A stretch of DNA of 12,260 bases. Source: Chloroflexota bacterium. Its GTDB lineage: Bacteria > Chloroflexota > Anaerolineae > Promineifilales > Promineifilaceae. The stretch lies in NCBI GenBank assembly GCA_024278255.1, contig JAJRTP010000280.1, positions 1-12,260 of the forward strand. Reading direction: 5' to 3'. Of this stretch, positions 1 to 6,960 are shown piece by piece. Numbering within the stretch: position 1 is the first letter of the stretch; every line of letters starts with the position of its first letter. The translations under genes and the position numbers were made by a program. The notes under the pieces were generated by a model that saw only the letters and a list, made by a program, of their open reading frames with translations, searched no databases and was not told the origin of the DNA.

Positions 1-1289
1 CCTAAAAAGCTCAGGTATTGAGGCGTTTCCGCATTCCAACCCATAATGCGGCCTTTATAATCTGAACAGCAGCGGTACACGTTGCCTTGATAGAGGACGT
101 TATCGTTGCCTACAATGGGAGGATAACGGTTGCCAGAACCTGTACCCCAGTAGGCCACGGGAATATACTCCTGAAAGCCGTCGTTATCGGAGTCAAAAGT
201 GAACTCTGAACCATTGGCTGTGTTCAGGACGACAAACATGCGCCGCCACGGTTTGTGCTTGTAGGTGTCTGGTTGGGGATTGTCTTCCAGATATTCGGTG
301 ACGCTGCTGGCGTCTATAACCGGGAAGCCATTTGCCCAACCTGGGGGCGAAACTTCTGGGCCAATGATGCTGCCTTCCTGTCCATTGGGGAAAAGGTTGT
401 CCAATTGAATTTGCCGGTAAGTGCCGTATGTGCCGCCGCCGGGAGGCGTAACGCTCCTGGTGCCGGGCGAGCGATCCTCACGATAACCGTGAGCTACAGA
501 GAAGATTACCTTGTCCTGGTAAATGACCGGCCAATAGGATTGAAATTGGGAGCCGGGCATCTTGCCGGATTTCCATACCAGATTACCCGTGTTAGCATCC
601 AGGGCGTAGGCATACATATCGTTGGAGGCAAAGAAGACTTTCCCATCCTTGTAGGCCGCGGAAAGATGAATGGCGTCGCCGGTTTGGTACTGCCAGATGA
701 GCTGCCCCTGATTTGGCGTGCCGTGCGCTCCGATGGCGTACATGGCCCCATCCCGGTTGCCGATGAATATCTTGCCGCCGACAACCAGAGGGTTTGTGTC
801 GTAACCGGCTTTAGCCCCGTCAAAAGACCAGAGATGCTGGCCTGTGTAGGCATTGAGGGCGTGCAGTTTGCGGTCATAACCGCCCACATACAGAACGCCG
901 TTATCCACAGCAGGAGAATTGCCCAGAGGTAGTTTTGTGTCATAGCGCCAGGCTGTGTTGCCGTTGGCGGCGTTCAGGGCGTAAAGTCCTCTGGATGTGG
1001 TGACGTAAATGAGTCCGTTGGCGGCGATGATTTGGGCATTCTGGGGGATGTAGGCTTCGATGGGGCGATACCAGTTGATATTCAGGTTGCCGGTCACTTC
1101 TTCTTGCGTCCAGGATGTGCGTTGGGGATTGGCGGCCGTCATTGACCAGGCGGGATCGGCGGGTTTGACGGTGATGGGCAGGTATACTTTGTTCGTTTCG
1201 CCGCCTTGTTGGGCGGAAATGATGCCCACAAATAAAAAAGCGGTGAGTAATAACAGGTAAACAGGTGGTTTTAGCAACTTTTTCTTCAC
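1..1289 (-). CDS. Secreted PQQ-repeat beta-propeller protein, 3' end outside the window
   Basis: I translated the minus strand from a GTG at 1289-1287, preceded by AGGAG with a 6-base gap. The frame stays open for 429 codons to the window edge, so the C-terminus is missing. Residues 1-26 form a signal peptide (KKK, hydrophobic stretch, I-S-A, then QQ). A Y-L-P-I segment at 36-39 follows. PQQ-type blade repeats are clear at about 101-118 (GLYALNAANGNTAWRYDT), 141-158, 182-204 and 225-242, each with the A-L-x-A-x-T/N-G-x-x-x-W pattern of BamB-like and quinoprotein propellers. From about 270 to 365 the repeats are broken by a Gly/Pro-rich insertion, then a calcium-loop-like DSDNDGFQE at 366-374. 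Vicinal cysteines sit at 407-408. No enzymatic residues can be assigned; the family includes both dehydrogenases and non-catalytic scaffolds, and I favour an extracellular scaffold or binding protein. It is transcribed away from the surface-glycan operon and shares its intergenic region. Confidence 0.88.
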   Translation of the reverse strand, partial: MKKKLLKPPVYLLLLTAFLFVGIISAQQGGETNKVYLPITVKPADPAWSMTAANPQRTSWTQEEVTGNLNINWYRPIEAYIPQNAQIIAANGLIYVTTSRGLYALNAANGNTAWRYDTKLPLGNSPAVDNGVLYVGGYDRKLHALNAYTGQHLWSFDGAKAGYDTNPLVVGGKIFIGNRDGAMYAIGAHGTPNQGQLIWQYQTGDAIHLSAAYKDGKVFFASNDMYAYALDANTGNLVWKSGKMPGSQFQSYWPVIYQDKVIFSVAHGYREDRSPGTRSVTPPGGGTYGTYRQIQLDNLFPNGQEGSIIGPEVSPPGWANGFPVIDASSVTEYLEDNPQPDTYKHKPWRRMFVVLNTANGSEFTFDSDNDGFQEYIPVAYWGTGSGNRYPPIVGNDNVLYQGNVYRCCSDYKGRIMGWNAETPQYLSFL

Positions 1290-1295
1290 ATTCTG

Positions 1296-1300
1296 CTCCT
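1296..1300 (-). promoter_or_regulatory. Ribosome binding site of the PQQ-propeller gene
   Basis: The minus strand reads AGGAG here, 6 bases before the GTG at 1289. It fixes a non-ATG start that places the signal peptide exactly at the N-terminus. Confidence 0.75.
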
Positions 1301-1539
1301 TTGTAAAATGCAGGTTTCTAAACCAGACTGCTTTACAGATGTTGTTAAATTTAAGTTTCCGGGAGATGGGCACACTATCCAGGAGCGATGTTTGGATTTA
1401 GGGGATGCGTGCTTTGGAAAATATCTTTACTGTTAGAAAACCAATCAACACCCTAAATTGTTCTTTGTATCATGTCAATCGTTACCGGCGATAAATAGCG
1501 AATAAGTACCAGGACTTTGGGGGCATTTCAGTGGGTTTC

Positions 1540-1553
1540 TTAAGCGTGCTTAA
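1540..1553. promoter_or_regulatory. Possible operator palindrome TTAAGC-GT-GCTTAA
   Basis: Two 6-base arms in perfect inverted repeat are separated by GT, in the divergent intergenic region 170 bases before the chosen start of the first plus-strand gene. The form suits a dimeric regulator, but short palindromes also occur by chance and no second copy was seen in the window. Confidence 0.25.
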
Positions 1554-1669
1554 TGTTTCACAGGGCAGCGGCGCCGGGCACGGCCGTCTCAGTGAAAGCA
1601 CCATCGTAAGATAACCTGATGATAATAAACGATGATTATGAGGTGAAAATTGAGTCCGAGAATCACGTT

Positions 1670-1705
1670 AATACCAACGCTTTCCTATTCTTTGGCGTTG
1701 GTATT
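1670..1705 (+). promoter_or_regulatory. Perfect 11-bp leader hairpin before the operon's first ribosome binding site
   Basis: AATACCAACGC at 1670-1680 is exactly complementary to GCGTTGGTATT at 1695-1705, leaving a 14-base loop. The stem ends 8 bases before the GGGAG ribosome binding site. No run of T follows on either strand, so it is not a standard intrinsic terminator. Its place in the leader of a long operon suggests control of translation or of message stability, or a protein-binding site. Confidence 0.55.
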
Positions 1706-1713
1706 TCATTGCA

Positions 1714-1718
1714 GGGAG
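1714..1718 (+). promoter_or_regulatory. Ribosome binding site that sets the start of the first propeller gene
   Basis: GGGAG lies 5 bases before the GTG at 1724. The earlier in-frame ATG at 1619 has no comparable site, and using it would put 35 polar residues before the signal peptide and place the leader hairpin inside the coding region. Confidence 0.7.
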
Positions 1719-1723
1719 ACTGT

Positions 1724-4507
1724 GTGAAAGAAACATTACATTCCCGAAGCGTACGCTATGGGCTGCCGGGATTATTAGTTGTCTTGATGTTTTTGCTGGC
1801 CTGGCAGGTGTCTGCTCAGTCGGGTGGCGATGATGGCTGGGAGGACCCGTTGAATTTGTCTCTGTCGGGCACGGCCGTAAATCCCACGCTGGCTGTAGCG
1901 CCATCCGGGAAGTTTTACTTATTCTGGCAGGACAGATTGGAGGGTTATCAATACACCTCTGGCGACGGGCAGAATTGGCGGCCGCCGGTTAAATTGTTGG
2001 TTCCCTTTACCAATCCACCGTTCAGCCCGGTCGTTGGCGTCGAAGATTTTGGTGGTTTTTACAAGCCAAAACTGGCTATAGATCAGGATAATGTCCTGCA
2101 TGGCTTTTGGTTGGATGATGAGCAGAAGCTGCGTTACAGCCGGGCGGCTTTGCTGGAAGATGATGTTTTATCTGACTGGACGCCGGTTGAGTCTTTGTCT
2201 GAGATTGTCAGCGGTTTTGATGTGCTGGTTGGTTCGGACAATGCGCTGCATCTGGCTTATATCCGCCCTTCTACAGACGCAGAAATACCGCCCGGTGTTT
2301 ATTATCGCCGTTCGGTTGACGGCGGCGTGACCTGGACGGAACCGCAGCTTATTTACGAGTCGGATTATTTACGGCCGTTAGATGCCGAAAAGACGAATAT
2401 CAAAACGGCCGTTGCCGATGACGGCAAAATTTTCGTCGTTTGGGATGATCCGCTTATTGAGAAAGTGTTTATATCCCGTTCGGCTGATCAAGGCGCGAAC
2501 TGGACTGACCCTTTGCTTGTAGACCAACGTTTGCCCAATGATGCGCTGGAATCTCCCGGCCCCCAAAACATTGATATTGTCACCCAGGGGTCAGATGTGT
2601 ATCTGGCCTGGCAGGGGGGGCATGAGCCGCGGCTCTGTTCCGTTTATTCGCAGGCCTCGCCGGATGGCGGGCAGACCTGGGGAGACGTGCAAAAGGTTTT
2701 GGACACCGGGTCGCCGGAATGCCCCAGCCTGACCCGGCTGTTTTTGGGCGAGAACGACTTGCTGTTTCTTCTGACCAAAGTTGTCATTCCGCAGGTGGAA
2801 AGGACGCAATTGTTTATCCAGGCCTGGGATGGCGAGCAGTGGAGTGAGGGGGAACGTCAGGATAGCTTGTTTGATTTCAGAGACCCGGCTTCTTACCGGA
2901 CGGTGTCTTTTAGCTGCTTGCAGGATTATGTGACCCAGGAGAATGCGTTGTTCTTGGCTTCCTGCGGCGTTAATCGGGCGGTGGAAGATATTTGGGTGAT
3001 GCAACGGCCGTTAGGCGATGCGGCTGTCTGGTCGGAACGATTTGCCCCCCCGTCAGCCTGGAGCAGCCCGGATTTCTTAACGACACGGGAAACGGCCGTA
3101 CAATCCCCGGCTGTATTCATTGACGCCGCGGAGAATATCCATGTTTTCTGGAATGAACCGGTGGGTGAATTGGGTAATCCGGCCTTGTTCCACATGGTAA
3201 AAGATGAGAGTGGCTGGTCACGGCCGTTAACCGTGTTGAAGTCACCCGATGGCAGTTTACGCCAGCAGTCAATCACCCTGGATAGGCTGCACAATCGTTT
3301 CCTGGTGACGTGGATTGACAGCCAGAATTCAAGACCTTACTTTAGCCAGGTAGATGTGACCGCCGCCGCTTCAGCTACAGATTGGTCAAATCCTGCTATT
3401 TTACCCACTGTTGATCCCTTAAATGAATGGCCGCAAGCTGTAGTGGATGATGCCGGGAATCTCCTGGTTGTCTATACGGTTCCTGTCAATGAAAATCGCG
3501 GCGTTTATTTAACGCGCTCGGAGGATGGCGGGAATACCTGGCAAGACCCGGTGCAGTGGTTTGACGGGGCCGCGGCGGATTGGCCTGTAGTAGGACAGCC
3601 GGCCTTGGCAATTTCGGATGACGGTGTTTTTAATTTGTTGGTGAAACGGCCGTTATCCCCCATGGACAGCAAGGCTGATTTATTCTATCTGCGTTCCGAA
3701 GATGCCGGGCAAACCTGGACAGAACCTGTCCAGGTCAACGATCAATTATCAGGCTGGGCGCAGCTAGAGGCACCCAATTCAGGTACCTTACACGTTGTTT
3801 ACCAGGAACAAGCCAACAATAGAGTGACGACCTGGCACACAAATTCTACAGATAATGGCGTGTCGTGGGTACCGCCCGTACCGGTTACCGATTTTGAAGC
3901 GGACAGTGTGCCCGTTTCTTTGATGTCTGATGCCGGCGGTGATTTGCATATTGTGTTTTTTACAGATGCTACGCTGCAATATCGTTGGTGGAATGGCGCC
4001 AACTGGTTAATTGGTGAAAACAAGGAACTGGACGCCAAGATGGCCGCTTATATCGCGCTGGATGCTCAATTGGGGGAGTTTGGTTTTGATGTCATTTACG
4101 TTAAGGAATTTCAGGCGGATGCGCCGCTGGAGAGTGACGACGAAGATGTGGTTGAGAGTGTGCTGCCACCCTTGAGTTATGAATTGTACCGGCTGACTTA
4201 TTCTTTGGCTGAATCTGAACTGCAACCGGAGGCTGAAGCGGCGGCCCAGGTAACTCCGGAGGCTGAACCAACGGCCGTACCCACCAGTGTGCCAACGGCT
4301 GTCCCGGCACAGCCCACAGAGGAAGCAGAAGAAACGGCCGTAGTTGAGGAAACGGCCGTGCCTACCCTGCAAAACACGGCAAACTTCTCAGAACAACCCG
4401 CTCCCAACAACAATAGTATTTCCCCTTGGATCATCAGTATCGGAGCCGTCCTGCTGTTAATTCTAATCGTATTCGTCATTGGCCTTATACGGATGAGGAG
4501 AAAATAG
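1724..4507 (+). CDS. Surface-anchored Asp-box (BNR/sialidase-like) beta-propeller protein, large paralogue
   Basis: A 927-residue exported protein starting at GTG 1724. Residues 1-31 are a signal peptide ending V-S-A before Q. The body (about 40-800) is built of propeller blades; six clear Asp-boxes (S-x-D-x-G-x-T/S-W) lie at about 197-204 (SVDGGVTW), 253-260, 312-319, 599-606, 658-665 and 708-715, with a degenerate one at 78-85. Residues about 830-895 are a Glu/Thr/Pro/Val-rich stalk containing repeated T-A-V-P. A membrane helix (901-922) and basic tail RMRRK end the protein, so the propeller should face outward. Asp-boxes occur in sialidases, but I find no F/Y-R-I-P motif, so neuraminidase activity is doubtful; a glycan-binding or structural role is equally possible. 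It ends 2 bases before its smaller paralogue. T-A-V triplets of the stalk are mostly written with the octamer ACGGCCGT. Confidence 0.88.
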   Translation: MKETLHSRSVRYGLPGLLVVLMFLLAWQVSAQSGGDDGWEDPLNLSLSGTAVNPTLAVAPSGKFYLFWQDRLEGYQYTSGDGQNWRPPVKLLVPFTNPPFSPVVGVEDFGGFYKPKLAIDQDNVLHGFWLDDEQKLRYSRAALLEDDVLSDWTPVESLSEIVSGFDVLVGSDNALHLAYIRPSTDAEIPPGVYYRRSVDGGVTWTEPQLIYESDYLRPLDAEKTNIKTAVADDGKIFVVWDDPLIEKVFISRSADQGANWTDPLLVDQRLPNDALESPGPQNIDIVTQGSDVYLAWQGGHEPRLCSVYSQASPDGGQTWGDVQKVLDTGSPECPSLTRLFLGENDLLFLLTKVVIPQVERTQLFIQAWDGEQWSEGERQDSLFDFRDPASYRTVSFSCLQDYVTQENALFLASCGVNRAVEDIWVMQRPLGDAAVWSERFAPPSAWSSPDFLTTRETAVQSPAVFIDAAENIHVFWNEPVGELGNPALFHMVKDESGWSRPLTVLKSPDGSLRQQSITLDRLHNRFLVTWIDSQNSRPYFSQVDVTAAASATDWSNPAILPTVDPLNEWPQAVVDDAGNLLVVYTVPVNENRGVYLTRSEDGGNTWQDPVQWFDGAAADWPVVGQPALAISDDGVFNLLVKRPLSPMDSKADLFYLRSEDAGQTWTEPVQVNDQLSGWAQLEAPNSGTLHVVYQEQANNRVTTWHTNSTDNGVSWVPPVPVTDFEADSVPVSLMSDAGGDLHIVFFTDATLQYRWWNGANWLIGENKELDAKMAAYIALDAQLGEFGFDVIYVKEFQADAPLESDDEDVVESVLPPLSYELYRLTYSLAESELQPEAEAAAQVTPEAEPTAVPTSVPTAVPAQPTEEAEETAVVEETAVPTLQNTANFSEQPAPNNNSISPWIISIGAVLLLILIVFVIGLIRMRRK
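4495..4500 (+). promoter_or_regulatory. Ribosome binding site that sets the start of the second propeller gene
   Basis: GAGGAG lies inside the last codons of the upstream gene, 9 bases before the GTG at 4510. The in-frame ATG at 4426 would overlap the upstream gene by 82 bases and put a polar extension ahead of the signal peptide. Confidence 0.7.
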
Positions 4508-4509
4508 CG

Positions 4510-6090
4510 GTGAAAAAGTCTACGTATTTCTGGTTACTACTGTCATCAGGTTTGCTGGCACTCCTAATCATCCTGCCCGGATCACTTGCGGCCCAGCAAG
4601 AAATCCCGGAAATAACAGATGTCACCATTCGCAACGTGTCGAATACAGCCCCCAGCTCTGTTGACCCTTTCCTCGTGACTGACAGGACCGGCAACGTCCA
4701 TCTGTTCTGGAGCGAAGACATTGGCGGTCGGGCCGCGATAGGCGGTACAACCGCCGGGAACACCTTGATGTACTCCCGGTGGGACGGCGTAAGCTGGACA
4801 TCCCCGATAGACATCATGATCACACCGGCAGACGATCCCTCCCTCACAGAAGAGCCGAAAGCATGGCAGCCTGACGCCATCGTGGATGATTATGGCAATA
4901 TTCATTTGGTTTGGTTAGGGCTGCACCCGGAAAAACTATTTTACAGCACGGCCCCGGCCGATTCGGCCAATACTGCTTCTGCCTGGTCAACGCCAGAAGT
5001 TCTCGATGAAAACCTGACCGGCACAATTTACTCGGTGGATATTGATTATGAATCGCCCAACACCTTGCACCTGGTTTACGCCCGCGTCAATTGGGAAGAG
5101 CAGTACGCCAAAGGGGAACCCAGAACGTTGACTTATCTAAAGTCTACCGATGGTGGCGCTACTTGGTCTGACCCGGTGGACATTGCCATTGCGCCCGATC
5201 TGGAGCGCGGTTTTAGTAATGTGCGCCTGCTCGTCGTCCCGGAGGGAAAGCTTTATGTATCTTGGACAGAATGGGACCAAACGGGTAACGGGCAAATCGC
5301 CAATGTGGCTCGTTCCCTGGACAGCGGCGCTACCTGGGAAAAACCTGTCAGATTAGCGGAAAGACAGGGTAACGAATATGAGCGTGACTGGGTTAAACTG
5401 GCTTCTTTAGGCGGTGATAAATTGGTAGCCACCATAGAAGGCGGTTTTCGGGCCTACCGTCAATTTTTATACTCAGACGACGCCGGTAAAACCTGGGAAG
5501 GGCCGAAAGATCAATTTTATTGGCTGATTGGGGAAAACGGGTTTGTAGAATTTGCCCGCGACGGGGCTGATAATTTGCATCTCTTTGTGGCCCAGCGTAT
5601 TCGTGAGGGAACCATAGGCAGAGACGGCGGCCTGGGCTTGTGGCACAGCGTTTGGTTGGGAGGAGACCAGTGGAGCGATACGGAACTGGTTGGCGGGCTT
5701 AATCAAATGGTGAATCCTCGCGTTGTTATTGCCGGGGGAGATACCATCATCGCGGCCTGGTATGACTTTCAGGTTGGCGAGATATTGGTCTTGAATGCGA
5801 CGCTGGATGACGTGTCCAAAATTTTGCCACGGCCGTGGCTGGAACAACCGGAAACGGCCGTCAGCCCGTCCACTCAACCCCAGGAATCTGCACCTGCGGA
5901 AACAGGAAACAACAGCATTAACACTGAGGCCCTGCCGGCTGTGCCCTCCCTGGACAGTATCCCCCTGCAACCGGCTGCCAGACCCGCCGCGCCCGGTTTA
6001 CTCATTACGGTGGGCATCATCAGTTCAGCCATTTTTATTTTTGTCGTTTTCTTGGCTATGCGTTTGCTCAAACATAGACGACACATTTGA
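4510..6090 (+). CDS. Surface-anchored Asp-box (BNR) beta-propeller protein, small paralogue
   Basis: A 526-residue exported protein from GTG 4510, only 2 bases after the previous stop, so probably translated from the same message. Residues 1-28 are a signal peptide (KK, long hydrophobic core, L-A-A before QQ). Three clear Asp-boxes sit at about 212-219 (STDGGATW), 269-276 (SLDSGATW) and 322-329 (SDDAGKTW), with a degenerate one at 89-96. Blade strands of the form N-I-H-L-V-W and N-L-H-L-F-V recur. Residues about 440-494 are a Pro/Ser/Thr/Ala-rich stalk, followed by a membrane helix (495-517) and the tail LLKHRRHI. Architecture is the same as the upstream gene with fewer blades, which points to duplication. 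No sialidase R-I-P motif was found, so the substrate or ligand is unknown. Context suggests a job at the cell surface alongside the glycan exported by the next genes. Confidence 0.87.
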   Translation: MKKSTYFWLLLSSGLLALLIILPGSLAAQQEIPEITDVTIRNVSNTAPSSVDPFLVTDRTGNVHLFWSEDIGGRAAIGGTTAGNTLMYSRWDGVSWTSPIDIMITPADDPSLTEEPKAWQPDAIVDDYGNIHLVWLGLHPEKLFYSTAPADSANTASAWSTPEVLDENLTGTIYSVDIDYESPNTLHLVYARVNWEEQYAKGEPRTLTYLKSTDGGATWSDPVDIAIAPDLERGFSNVRLLVVPEGKLYVSWTEWDQTGNGQIANVARSLDSGATWEKPVRLAERQGNEYERDWVKLASLGGDKLVATIEGGFRAYRQFLYSDDAGKTWEGPKDQFYWLIGENGFVEFARDGADNLHLFVAQRIREGTIGRDGGLGLWHSVWLGGDQWSDTELVGGLNQMVNPRVVIAGGDTIIAAWYDFQVGEILVLNATLDDVSKILPRPWLEQPETAVSPSTQPQESAPAETGNNSINTEALPAVPSLDSIPLQPAARPAAPGLLITVGIISSAIFIFVVFLAMRLLKHRRHI

Positions 6091-6099
6091 GGTACAGGA

Positions 6100-6960
6100 A
6101 TGAACAATACAACAATCCTGCCTGAAACCATTTATACGCCTGAATCACAAATGCGTTCCCCCGGACTTTTACTGCGGGCTATGGTTTCAGACATCAAGGC
6201 ATCACGAGAACTGTCCTGGCGGCTTTTTGTCCGGGACCTTTCCGCCCAATACCGTCAGAGTGTTTTTGGCGTACTTTGGGCCTTTGTCCCGCCTATCATT
6301 ACCAGCATTATTTTCATCATTTTGCAGTCGCGGAACATCGTCAATTTTGGCGAAACCGATATCCCTTATCCTGTTTTCGTGTTAGTGGGCACTATTTTGT
6401 GGCAGCTATTCACCGAAAGTTTGAATGCGCCGTTGAAGTCGGTCACAGCTTCCAAAGCAGTTCTGGTTAAAATCAACTTTCCCCGTGAAGCCCTGATTAT
6501 TTCGGCCGTTTATCTAATCATGTTTAATTTAGCAATCAAACTGATTGTGTTGGCGGTTATATTTATCGTATTTCAAGTGCCGCTTACCTGGGGCATGTTG
6601 CTGGCGCCGGTCGCCATCATCATGTTGATGCTGTTGGGTATTGCTCTGGGCCTTTTAATTACGCCTTTGGGCATGCTTTATACCGACGTGACCACAGCCT
6701 TGCCTGTTATTCTCAGTTTGTGGTTCTTCCTGACGCCGGTTGTTTATCCGCCGCCAGATGTATTCCCGTATTCGTTTGTTGCCATGCTGAATCCAGTGTC
6801 TCCGTTGCTGGTGGCGGCTCGTGATTTATTAACCAAAGGGGAAATAACAAATGTTGTCTCCTTTCTTCTGGTCAGTTTATTCACCATCGTCACCTTGTTT
6901 GTTGCCTGGGTCCTTTATCGGGTTTCTTTGCCCATTATTATTGAACGGATGAGTGCCTGA
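6100..6960 (+). CDS. ABC-2 type polysaccharide export permease (Wzm/TagG family)
   Basis: A 286-residue integral membrane protein, the usual length for Wzm/TagG permeases. GAGG at 6089-6092 overlaps the upstream stop and lies 7 bases before the ATG. After a cytoplasmic N-terminus of about 55 residues containing the family-typical stretch W-R-L-F-V-R-D-L-x-x-x-Y-R-Q-S-x-x-G-x-x-W, membrane segments are visible at roughly 56-76, 90-106, 131-158, 165-190, 198-216 and 252-272. The T-P-V-V-Y-P segment near 212-217 and N-P-V-S-P-L at 231-236 are also typical of this family. It should form the channel that carries a lipid-linked glycan across the cytoplasmic membrane, powered by the ATPase encoded next, with which it overlaps by one base (TGATG). 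Substrate cannot be told from sequence; teichoic-acid and O-antigen exporters share the fold. Confidence 0.93.
   Translation: MNNTTILPETIYTPESQMRSPGLLLRAMVSDIKASRELSWRLFVRDLSAQYRQSVFGVLWAFVPPIITSIIFIILQSRNIVNFGETDIPYPVFVLVGTILWQLFTESLNAPLKSVTASKAVLVKINFPREALIISAVYLIMFNLAIKLIVLAVIFIVFQVPLTWGMLLAPVAIIMLMLLGIALGLLITPLGMLYTDVTTALPVILSLWFFLTPVVYPPPDVFPYSFVAMLNPVSPLLVAARDLLTKGEITNVVSFLLVSLFTIVTLFVAWVLYRVSLPIIIERMSA

Larger units (their letters stand above)
1290..1723. other. Divergent intergenic region between the PQQ-propeller gene and the surface operon
   Basis: About 430 bases with no convincing gene. The right part (1619-1723) is formally open in frame with the next gene, but I regard it as leader. 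It must contain promoters for both directions; I could not pick convincing -35/-10 pairs. It holds a 14-bp palindrome (1540-1553), one copy of the ACGGCCGT octamer (1580-1587), an A+T-rich short palindrome TTAAATTTAA (1345-1354) and a strong hairpin (1670-1705). No tRNA or recognisable riboswitch was seen. Confidence 0.7.

Noticed and set aside
255..932. A 225-codon open frame on the plus strand.
   Set aside because: It lies antisense to the PQQ-propeller gene, whose minus-strand translation has a signal peptide and regular blade repeats; the plus-strand product has no recognisable features.
506..943. A 145-codon open frame on the minus strand within the PQQ-propeller region.
   Set aside because: It is in a different frame from the true gene, which stays open from 1289 to the window edge and carries the repeats.
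1465..1495. Possible promoter TTGTAT with GATAAA.
   Set aside because: The spacer is 19 bases and both boxes match poorly; not supportable by eye.
1619..1723. Longer start (ATG 1619) for the large propeller gene.
   Set aside because: No ribosome binding site, 35 polar residues before the signal peptide, and the hairpin would fall in coding sequence; GTG 1724 has a good site and gives a normal signal peptide.
4271..4359. Tandem repeat or CRISPR-like array in the stalk region.
   Set aside because: The spacing of the octamer copies is irregular, the repeat is only 8 bases and the region is coding.
4426..4509. Longer start (ATG 4426) for the small propeller gene.
   Set aside because: It would overlap the upstream gene by 82 bases and precede the signal peptide with charged residues; GTG 4510 has GAGGAG upstream.
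1724..6090. Naming the two Asp-box proteins as sialidases.
   Set aside because: Asp-boxes occur in many non-sialidase propellers and no F/Y-R-I-P motif or convincing arginine triad was seen.
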